From NCBI GenBank assembly GCA_018105865.1, contig CM030865.1, positions 11,601,113 through 11,665,112 on the forward strand: a DNA stretch of 64,000 nt. The letters are read 5' to 3'. The notes under the pieces were generated by a model that saw nothing but the letters and a program-made list of their open reading frames with translations, did not search any database and was not told the DNA's origin. The position numbers and the translations under genes are program-made. Source of the stretch: Metaphire vulgaris. Its lineage: Eukaryota > Annelida > Clitellata > Crassiclitellata > Megascolecidae. Shown in pieces: positions 57,317 through 64,000 of this stretch. The stretch's first letter is position 1; each line of letters opens with the position of its first letter.

Positions 57317-59687
57317 TCAATGGGCATTCCACCTGTGGAGCCACTAACCCTTTCGCACGCGTTGTGTACCATATATGCATACTGTATAAAAGTGAGAGGT
57401 GTCCCATTCCGAACTCTGTAGAGCAAAATCGAGAGAAGCTATAGTGACTATTGTAGAAAGATTTGATGAAATGAAAATGGGGACAAACGGCAATTTGGTC
57501 ATCGTCAGAGAATTCGTCCAATGGACTGAAATATTTGCATACCAACACACCCACTGTTCAATACTCCGTCTATTTATTGTCTTCTGTCACACAACGAATC
57601 ATTTTAATGAATTTTGTTGTCGTCTACCAGTGGCGTAGCCAGGATTTCCGGAAGGGGGGTTGAAAAGAATAAAATTCGTCGATAACCGCCAAGGGGGGTT
57701 TTCACCCCAAAAATCGCCAAAAATCGCCTCAAAAATAAAAATTGCATGGGAATACATCAAACAAAAAAATTTTCGCCGCCCAAGGGTGGTTTTAACCCCC
57801 CAAATCCCCCCGTGGCTACGCCACTGTCGTCTACAAAACCTGTGATACAATGACCGAGTTCTGTTAGGTGTAAGCCTTGTCCTCAGCCATTCGAAGCGTT
57901 CAGCAGAGAAGTTGTGAGTCGTTGCAACTGTACTTGTCCTCCCAACGACCAGCGCTGCCTCGACATGGAAAACGGCCGAATTCCGTTGGACGCGCAACAG
58001 GCGAGGTGGGCAAAAAGTAAAACAACTCGCTAGGAGAAGGTTCTCGTCCTCCGCCAAAACTTTCTTTCCTTTTCAGTGGCGTATCTGGGGTTGGGTGGGT
58101 AGCGGTTCTAGTCGGAAAAAATTGGTTTACTGGTCCACCGAAAAAGGGTGCCGTGCCCCCTATTGGGTGGGGGTGATGGGGGTGGGGAAATGGATGGCCC
58201 CCCATGATTAGAAGTTGCACCCCAACGGCCCCCAAAATCCTGACCGCCACTGGGGCTCAATGACCGTCAATACTTCCAAACTTCTAAAAAAATAGAAAAG
58301 TCTGACGAGTAAAACTGGTCGTCCACTATTAGTATCTGTAGTTTGAAATTTGAAAATTTATTTCCAATAGCCATGCATTGCATTTTATAACAAAACATGA
58401 AATTATATTAAAAATAACAGCTAATTTAGCTAATAAGAATAATACATATAATGGAAACTATGATACCAACAGGGAAACATAATTCCCGCCAAGAGGTACC
58501 TAGTATATTAATATTTTACATAGTAATTGATTTTGAATAATTTCTTTGGGGGTATCTTAAGATTTAAGATTATTATCTGTTGGGGGCAAAGCTGAAATCT
58601 GGGGACTACAGCCCTCTAGCTCCACCCTAGAACCGCCACTGAGGGGTGGGCGGCACAAGAGCGGTGGGAATGATTTATACTGCTTTCTCTTCATTGATTG
58701 ATGGCTTTTATTTGAGAATTTCGATCACGCTTATCCACGGGCAAATCAGAATAACGAAGTATTGGGACTGGGGGGAGGGGGCTGGAGGGTGGGTGTCGCT
58801 GGGGCGAGGTGGCAAAATACCAAGTATGCCACTGTTACTTCCATGTTCGGAGTTGGATCGATTGAAAATAACTTCGACATTTTTGGCTTCGGATTTTATA
58901 CGTTTTTATATTGCCTCGATAAAACGCGTTTTTAGCGTATTTTATTTTTTGGCGAAACTTTCGCGTTGGTTTCAGTTGTGTCAGGGAATCAGAGTGCGGA
59001 GAGCCTCGTTGTCGATACGGAGATTACGGGATCGAGGCAGGACAGTGTCCTTGTCCGGAGGTCGATCCGGAATGCCAAGGTCAAGGTCAAGGACGAAATG
59101 CAACGACAGACGAATTGGAATCGTCGACCGATCCACCACCGACAACGAAGGCGGACACGCGGACAACAGACGAACAACATCAGACAACAAAAAGGCAACA
59201 TCAGACAACAGAAGAACAACATCAGACAACAAAAGAACAATATCAGACAACGAAAGAACAACATCAGACAACAGACGTACAACATCAGACAACAGACGTA
59301 CAACATCAGACAACGAAAGAACAACATCAGACAACTGAGGAACAGCATCAGACAACAAGAGAACATCAGACAACGAAAGAACAACATCAGACAACTGAGG
59401 AACAACATCAGACAACAAGAGAACATAAGACAACGAAAGAACAACATCAGACAACAAGAGAACATAAGACAACGAAAGAACAACATCAGACAACAGACGT
59501 ACAACATCAGACAACAAGAGAACATCAGACAACAAAGAACAACATCAGACAACAAGAGAACATCAGACAACAAGAGAACAACAACAGAACAACATCAGAA
59601 GAACAACATCGGAAAACGAAAGAGCAACAGACAACAGATGAAACAGAAGACAGTGGTCGCGTGCAGATAATTAGAAAGACTGTTTAA
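50427..59687 (+). CDS. PDGF/VEGF-family growth factor precursor (PVF-like), six exons
   Basis: Secreted cystine-knot ligand for a PDGFR/VEGFR-type receptor tyrosine kinase. Exons: 50427-51362, 54498-54711, 55941-56167, 56754-56869, 57907-58005, 58976-59687; phases close, ~767 aa. Hydrophobic signal or anchor VVLAVLVWIVVSAVGAV at ~69-84; poly-Ser propeptide ~102-236; acidic segment (LLDDEDIDDF) in exon 2. PDGF domain ~400-490: GACSQ, DCTVVFRC, YGCC, SEC and HTECEC give the eight knot cysteines, plus an extra CPPGSNC pair. Cys-rich extension CNCTCPPNDQRC and CPCPEVDPEC recalls VEGF-C/D and insect PVF tails. The last exon is a ~160-residue Thr/Gln/His repeat. Exon 4 ends at a GC donor (AAG/GCAAGC); exon 5's start is the least certain junction. 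The 66 residues before the signal are odd and the true start may be in an unseen 5' exon. Confidence 0.9.
50740..51140 (+). repeat. In-frame poly-Ser coding tract (TCA/TCG/TCT)n
   Basis: About 400 bp of ATC/TCT-type repeats reading as Ser with occasional Tyr, Leu and Pro, inside exon 1 of the growth factor gene. Larger blocks (TCTTCTTATTCGCTATCATC) recur three times, so the tract has grown by both slippage and block duplication. Confidence 0.9.
51560..51730. repeat. Worn hAT MITE ends
   Basis: Intron 1 of the growth factor gene: CCAGAGGTCACCAATTTACGG ... TTTGGTGACCCCTGG (51567-51618) and CCAGTGCTTTCCAACCTGTG (51681-51700), both of the CAG...-ended hAT type. Confidence 0.6.
52138..52327. mobile_element. 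hAT-like MITE (CAGTGGCGGCTCC family), copy 3, nested in a LINE tail
   Basis: CAGTGGCGGCTCCACC to GAGCCGCCACTG. Exact 8-bp duplication CGTGTCAC (52130-52137, 52328-52335). The flanks rejoin into a plus-strand LINE-tail sequence (GATTTGACGTGTCAC + GCATTGGCTGACGCTTCTG). Confidence 0.93.
52386..52690. mobile_element. Truncated hAT-like MITE with three motif copies
   Basis: Left end CAGTGGCGGTTCCAC, no clear right end. Interior has three tandem-like copies of the TTTTTTGCTTGTCA motif (52455, 52516, 52596), each preceded by an ATGACC-like or equivalent string. Confidence 0.6.
53038..53250. repeat. (TGTC)n and (TC)n microsatellites
   Basis: TCTG tetranucleotide array followed by degenerate and then perfect TC array, in intron 1 of the growth factor gene. 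Confidence 0.95.
53355..53390. repeat. (CAG)n microsatellite
   Basis: Twelve or so perfect CAG units in intron 1. The frame around it (poly-Ser or poly-Gln) has no supporting splice context that would keep the growth factor frame, so I do not call an exon. Confidence 0.85.
53640..54352. mobile_element. Possible Helitron-like element with CCAAT-box repeats
   Basis: ~710 bp between two TA arrays. The left part has about seven 27-30-bp units around GCGTTCTGATTGGTTGGCTG; then a GCGACGCGAC-rich block; then, near the right end, GCGAGCGAAGCGAGC, 6 bases and CTAG before T. A 3' GC-rich stem-like string plus CTAG/T and an A/T insertion site fit Helitrons, but the stem is imperfect and the 5' end is only guessed. 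Confidence 0.35.
54352..54412. repeat. (TA)n microsatellite
   Basis: ~60-bp TA array, 86 bp upstream of growth-factor exon 2. Confidence 0.97.
54731..54806. repeat. (CT)n microsatellite
   Basis: Perfect CT array starting about 20 bases after the donor of growth-factor exon 2. Confidence 0.97.
54823..55190. mobile_element. hAT-like MITE (CAGTGGCGTAGC family), copy 1
   Basis: CAGTGGCGTAGCAAGG to CCTGGCTACGCCACTG; exact 8-bp duplication AAGTAAGT (54815-54822, 55191-55198). Contains TGACAAGCAAAAAAGGTCGT at ~54883 and an internal TTA/TTG array. Confidence 0.92.
55393..55865. mobile_element. Nested pair: hAT-like MITE (55548-55847) inside a pogo-like MITE
   Basis: The outer pogo-like element begins TACAGGAGAACTTCGTTATAACG and is broken at CGCTAA by a CAGTGGCGGTTCC...GGAACCGCCACTG element. 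The flanking 8-mers CGCGCTAA and CCCGCTAA match at seven of eight positions, and the outer element resumes CGCTAAGTTTG. The inner element is therefore younger. Confidence 0.82.
56925..57266. repeat. (AC)n/(TA)n and CAGTGGCGTAGC-family remnant
   Basis: AC array at 56911-56948 and TA tract, then a left-truncated MITE (CCGGAAAGGGGGGTTGGTT ... TTGGCTACGCCACTG) with TGACAAGCAAAAAAGGTCGT at ~57026. A second TA array follows at 57280-57315. Growth-factor intron 4. Confidence 0.8.
57628..57826. mobile_element. hAT-like MITE (CAGTGGCGTAGC family), copy 2
   Basis: CAGTGGCGTAGCCAGG to GTGGCTACGCCACTG, 199 bp; exact 8-bp duplication TCGTCTAC (57620-57627, 57827-57834). It lies ~80 bp upstream of growth-factor exon 5. 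This short copy lacks the shared motif. Confidence 0.93.
58075..58640. repeat. Worn hAT-like MITE sequence
   Basis: Two overlapping remnants: CAGTGGCGTATCTGGGG near 58074 to ACCGCCACTGG near 58253, and a segment ending GAACCGCCACTGAGG near 58640, with a diverged motif copy (CTGACGAGTAAAACTGGTCGTC) at 58296. Growth-factor intron 5. Confidence 0.65.
59160..59640 (+). repeat. In-frame coding repeat (ACATCAGACAACAAAAGAACA)
   Basis: About 20 units of 18-21 bp reading as QTTKEQHQTT and variants (QTTDVQ, QTTREH, QTTEEQ) in the last exon of the growth factor gene. The frame stays open to a stop at 59687 despite 18-bp and 21-bp units being mixed. Confidence 0.93.
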
Positions 59688-60885
59688 TTGATTTTAAAGT
59701 AGATTTTGCCTCAATTGACTTAGTGATAATAATTTAGGCGATGTCAGTATTTGTCTATTCTTATTGTTACTGATTTTAATAATAATAATTAGGCCTATTA
59801 TTGATTAGTAATAATTTTTTATTATATCAAATGCAGAAAACAGAATATTTAGAAGAATTAGCGGAGTTAGAAAAATTGTTTATTTTTAAAAAGTATGTTT
59901 TCTTATTTTTTAAAGTTTAATTCTCGTACACTGTCTTGTAATCAGAAATCGATCACATAAGATTAATCAAGAGTAAATAAAAATAAAAATGATAATAATA
60001 ATAATAAACACCAGTTTCATTTCGACTACATTTTCTGAGGGGCTGTCCATAAAGTACGTCACGCTCTAGGGAGGGTCTTGGAAAGTGTGAGTTTGTGAAA
60101 GGGAGGTTAAAAATATCTGAGACGTCACACTGCGTAATATAAACACCTGAAGTATGCGGTGTTTTTTTAAAACTTTCACTTCTGATGGATGTATTCTAGT
60201 GGTGTGCAGTGATTATATTATGCTGGTCACAACTCACAAGGTGGGTCCGATATTTGTGACAGGTTGTGATAATGTGAGGGATAAAATCTGTCGAAAATAG
60301 CCCGACCAACTTTACAGGGTGGAGCGAAAAAACGGACTAGTCGCATTTAGGTTTGCGTTCAATATAGTCCGGTTTTTTGCGCCACCCTGTATGGCAGACC
60401 CTGAGGACAATTCGCATAAATTCAAACTGGTTTTATCTCCGGCGCTTAGTGCCTGAGGAGGAGTCGATTTTGTGGAGTGGGATTTCCATCCCGGGTTCAA
60501 GACTGGGTTCAACGTTTCGTCTCTCGGCGGACATTCACACGAACTCTGCTACAGGTTCGTAAGGAAAGCATTCGCGCTATAAGAACGACTCCAGACAGAC
60601 CAGTAGCAGCAAATTTATTTTCCAATCGAGGATCTTAAAACCAGACACAGCTAGACTTTTAGCAGTTATTTCGGGGTCGGTTAGAAGCATTTGCAATAAA
60701 AAAAACAAGCACATAAACTAAAGCCTCACAATGAAATACTTGCTCTAGATTTCACGCGACAAAAAGTGCGTCGAAGGGGCCTATCTGTAGTTATAGTTCA
60801 GTGCCGCGAGCCCTCGAATATTTGGGGGCTCGTCCGGGATTTGATTAACGAACTGAAATATATTCCTAAAGACGAAATATTTGAA

Positions 60886-60933
<48 letters not shown>

Positions 60934-61253
60934 TATTATTATTATTATTATTATCGATTTGACCGTAAGATAATCAATTAATCAATCGCCACTAGTCACC
61001 TTAAAATCACCCGCATGCTTCCTGGACATTTAGATCTGAATTAATTTTTTCGTTATAATTATTGCAAAACAGAGATTTTGGTGTTATTTTTTCTTTACGC
61101 CAGAGAAAACGTTTTGGACGAAAAGTAAGCACGTTGCTGTTTGACGGTTTTTCTCCGCAAACAACCACGCGTTCGAAACGGTCGTTCCCTTCTGGCTTCG
61201 CTGGTGGCTGGCTCCGACGGCGCAGGGCGGACGGAGGGAGGGGCTGACGCCTC
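59688..61253. other. Convergent intergenic region, growth factor gene / FHL
   Basis: Growth factor 3' UTR with candidate AATAAA signals near 59975-60005. A GGGCTGTCCATAAAGTACGTCACGC repeat end at 60043, a mariner-like MITE at 60313-60391 and a TTA array at 60890-60954. The stretch 60393-60760 shows nothing I can assign. Confidence 0.6.
60313..60391. mobile_element. Mariner-like palindromic MITE, copy 4
   Basis: TACAGGGTGGAGCGAAAAAACGG to TTTTTTGCGCCACCCTGTA, TA borders. Confidence 0.88.
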
Positions 61254-62298
61254 TTAGGCCCGGCCGCAGTTGGGGCAGAGCACCTCGTTGCCGGTGACGA
61301 GAAATCCGCGGCCGACGAGGGATCCGTTGCACTTGTAGCAGGCAAAACACTCGGTGTGCCAATGGCGATTGTCAAACGAAATGAATTTAGTTGTTCCGAG
61401 ACCTGCGAAGAAATGAGAAAGAGAAAAAATTCAGATTTCCGTCAAACACTTAAGTACAATGGGGCTGTCCATTAATTATGTCAACAATTTTTGGACAATT
61501 TTTGACCCCCTCCCCTTCAACAACTGTCAACTTTTGCGATGATGACCATTTTTCCCTTTTTTGCGCGTCGAGTGTCAAAATGTGATGATTATGACCTTTT
61601 TGCCATGCTTTTTTCCATTACAATAAGTAGTATTCCATGAAATTTCCTAGTTTTTGATTATTTGTAAAAAGTGAAATTGTTGACGTCAACTTCTCTTGAC
61701 CCCCTCCTTCCCCTGTCAACAACTGTCAAACTTTTTCAAACCCCCTCCCCCTAAATTGTTGACGTAATTAATGGACAGCTCCAATGTGATATCATATTAG
61801 GCATTATTGTATGTTAGTTTGATTTATTCATAGTGAAAAAAAAATTAATTACGTCAACAAATTAGAGGTGCGTTTGGCAGGGACGGTGGTTGTGGCAACA
61901 ATTTCACTTTTTACAAATAACAAAAATAGAGGATAAAAGCCTGACAAGCAAAAAACAAGGTCATCACAGACCGATGAACAAAAGAATCCCACCGCCTTAA
62001 CATGACCCTGAGTTAAGGTTTATCACCCTCCCAAAATACCCTCCTGTTTTCGCCTCTGTGTTTAACCTGTGATCGATCGGGTGCAGCGGCAACACTTTTT
62101 GGCGAACAGCTGGGCGAAGCAGTCGGAGCAGAACGGCTTCTCCTCGCGACTCGTGAACTTCTCTCCGGTCAGAAGACGATTGCAACCGGTGCACGAGAAA
62201 CACTCGCGGTGAAACGGGGTGTTCTTATAGGTAATTCCGCCCTTGTTGATCACCTGTGCGCACATAAAACCATCACATGGAAACTGTAGAGCACCATG

Positions 62299-62345
<47 letters not shown>

Positions 62346-62348
62346 TAA

Positions 62349-62390
<42 letters not shown>

Positions 62391-62494
62391 TAATAATAAT
62401 AATAATAATAATGATAATAATAATAATGAACAATAATAATAATAATAATAATAATAAAAATAACAATAATAATAACAAGTCAATAATAATAATG

Positions 62495-62556
<62 letters not shown>

Positions 62557-62626
62557 AATAATAATGAATAATGATGATGATGATGATTCTTTGTCCTCTT
62601 GATGATGATTATGATTTTCCTTGTTT

Positions 62627-62666
<40 letters not shown>

Positions 62667-62910
62667 TATATGTAATAATAATAATAATAATAATAAAGTA
62701 ATAAATATATATGTAATAATAATAATAATAGTGATAATAATGATAGTGATAATAATGATAGTAATAATGATGGTGATAATAATGATAGTACTAATAATAA
62801 TGATAGTACTAATAATAATGATAGTAATGTTTTTATGGAGTACTAATAACTCACTGATAGTACTAATAATAATGATAAATAATAATAATAATGGAACATG
62901 ATGATGATGA

Positions 62911-62974
<64 letters not shown>

Positions 62975-63986
62975 CCACTGATGATATAAATGGAAAGTCG
63001 CCTTAAATCGATTAACTTTAAAATAATAATAATAAAACCTATAATAATAATAATAATAATCACACTATGACAAGGTTGCTGGAGTGCTGATCTCATTCTT
63101 TTTCCCTCTTGTCCTTAATTATATGACCATTTTGCTCGACTGATTTTCCTAATTTTTGTCTTTACGATAAGTCTCTATGTTAGAAATTTGGATGGCTTAT
63201 GTGGGACTGAATTCGAAATCATGGAATATAAAAAGCGCTCTTTGGTTATCTTCTGACTTCTAAAATAGGCGTGGTTCATAACACCGTTGAATTACTGCAG
63301 ACAGAGAGACACTTGTTTTCATGCCACCCGAACTGTGGCCACCAAACTCACCAGATTTAAACCCGCTGTACTGCTCTGTGCGGGGTATTCGCCTGCTAAT
63401 TCTGGCGGTAGACCTTTTGAATATTCACGGTAACCTTTTTCAGATAGTGTTTGTGTCTACCTGAAACAGGTTTGATCCTAATCTAATCTAATCGTAAACT
63501 TCTATAGCGCCACTTCATAATGCACAGGAGCATCGACCGATGGCACACCAAATCCTGCTTCAAACTGGAAACTTTTGTAGAAATCGGTCAGGCTTTCTTA
63601 AAGTTATAGTGAAAATAGAGTTGGTCCCTTTTTTCCGAACGCAGTGTAATATACAGGGTGGCGCAAAAAACCGGACTAGTCACATTTAGGTTTGCATTTA
63701 ATATAGTCCGGTTTTTGCGCCACCCTCGCTCTCTCTCTCTATATATATATACAGTATGTATATACTGTATATATATATCTACTGTATATATAATGCATAT
63801 AGGTAAGTATACTGACGCCATGACACTTGGCACAACGCTGGGCGTACTGTTCTTCGTAGCAAGGCACGCAGACGACATCCTGGTCACGTGGTATGAAGGT
63901 CTTCGTTCCGATTGGCTGGCGACAGACTTTGCACGAGAAACAGTGTTCGTGGTACTGCTTCCCTTTGAATTCGTACTTCTTCATTC
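61254..63986 (-). CDS. Four-and-a-half LIM domains protein (FHL family), C-terminal three exons, partial
   Basis: Zinc-binding LIM adaptor that links actin structures or integrins with transcription factors. Minus-strand exons: 63986-63817, 62253-62067, 61402-61254 (stop TAA); phases close; ~168 residues, gene continues off the right edge. Exon A: YEFKGKQYHEHCFSCKVC, PIGTKTFIPRD, VPCYEEQYAQRCAKC. Exon B: VINKGGITYKNTPFHRECFSC, GEKFTSREEKPFCSDC, FAKKCCRC. Exon C: FISFDNRHWHTECFACYKC, GRGFLVTGNEVLCPNC. The CxxC...HxxCxxC spacing and the 'PIGTKSF', 'EYKG', 'FTSRDDKPYC' equivalents match vertebrate FHL LIM2-4, and the protein ends right after the last LIM as FHLs do. The 1.5-kb intron between exons A and B is filled by TAA/ATG arrays and transposon remnants. 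Confidence 0.95.
61464..61792. mobile_element. Palindromic MITE, GGGGCTGTCCATTAATTA family
   Basis: GGGGCTGTCCATTAATTATG at the left, CGTAATTAATGGACAGCTCC at the right, with inner inverted pieces TTGTTGACGT/GTCAACAATTT. ~330 bp in an FHL intron. Single ends with related sequence occur at 25850 and 60043. Superfamily not assigned. Confidence 0.78.
62296..62975. repeat. ~680-bp compound (TAA)n/(GATAAT)n/(ATG)n array
   Basis: Almost uninterrupted trinucleotide repeat in an FHL intron, starting ~45 bp upstream (minus sense) of the exon at 62253. The many open frames across it (poly-Ile, poly-Asn, poly-Leu) are artefacts. Confidence 0.97.
63310..63410 (+). pseudogene. Tc1/mariner transposase fragment
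   Basis: Frame reads ELWPPNSPDLNPLYCSVRGI: the WPPxSPDLNP motif next to the last catalytic residue of Tc1/mariner DD(E/D) transposases. Only ~30 residues remain, in an FHL intron. Confidence 0.75.
63480..63575 (-). repeat. LINE 3'-tail, minus orientation
   Basis: AAACTTCTATAGCGCCACTTCAT, then GATGGCACACCAAATCC; same layout as 26090-26160. Confidence 0.75.
63652..63727. mobile_element. Mariner-like palindromic MITE, copy 5, right end trimmed
   Basis: TACAGGGTGGCGCAAAAAACCGG to CCGGTTTTTGCGCCACCC. The final GTA is replaced by a CT/TA microsatellite at 63728-63765. Confidence 0.85.
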
Positions 63987-64000
63987 CTAAGAAGAGAATT

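Noticed and set aside
58981..59573. Minus-strand Leu/Ser/Val or Cys/Leu-rich membrane-like frames
   Set aside because: Antisense of the Thr/Gln coding repeat; no independent support.
62250..63096. Long poly-Ile/Leu/Asn/His open frames on both strands
   Set aside because: They are translations of TAA/ATG microsatellites in an FHL intron, with no splice context or complexity.

Overview
This window is nuclear DNA of an animal. Its genes are split into many small exons with canonical GT-AG (occasionally GC-AG) introns, TAA/ATC/GTA/TA/CT microsatellites are everywhere, and short non-autonomous DNA transposons, LINE 3' ends and tRNA-derived SINEs fill introns and intergenic DNA. Animal-only families (PDGF/VEGF ligand, FHL LIM protein, ZMYM/QRICH1-like protein) sit beside an alternative type II NADH dehydrogenase, which vertebrates and insects lack. 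That points to an invertebrate, plausibly a marine one such as a deuterostome, lophotrochozoan or cnidarian; the sequence does not decide which.

Layout. (1) 120-3837, minus: N-terminal four exons of a mitochondrial type II NADH dehydrogenase, running off the left edge. (2) 7356-12482, minus: a tail-anchored cytochrome b5. (3) 14760-25202, plus, head-to-head with cytochrome b5: a 13-exon gene of about 1270 aa for a ZMYM/QRICH1-type nuclear protein without visible MYM zinc fingers. (4) 27188-45413, minus, convergent with gene 3: DIS3/RRP44, the catalytic exosome subunit, 23 exons. It has a duplicated last exon, a one-base reading-frame break in the PIN region, two GC-AG introns and a 4x tandem duplication across one splice acceptor. 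(5) 50427-59687, plus, head-to-head with DIS3: a six-exon PDGF/VEGF-family (PVF-like) ligand with a poly-Ser propeptide and a Thr/Gln-rich repeat tail. (6) 61254-63986, minus: last three exons of an FHL (four-and-a-half LIM) gene, running off the right edge. All exon models were built by eye; phases were checked and close in frame, except for the reported DIS3 frame break.

The genes are ordinary housekeeping and signalling genes and do not form a joint pathway. The repeats are the richest part. There are at least four hAT-like MITE groups with exact 8-bp target duplications, TTAA-flanked piggyBac-type palindromes, pogo-like and mariner-like TA-flanked MITEs, a 1.5-kb hAT-like element carrying only a BED zinc finger, and a family of LINE 3' tails that seed TAA microsatellites. 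The most unexpected signal is a ~22-nt motif (TGACAAGCAAAAAAGGTCGTCA and variants). It recurs at least 15 times, mainly at 46-62 kb, inside elements whose terminal repeats are otherwise unrelated.
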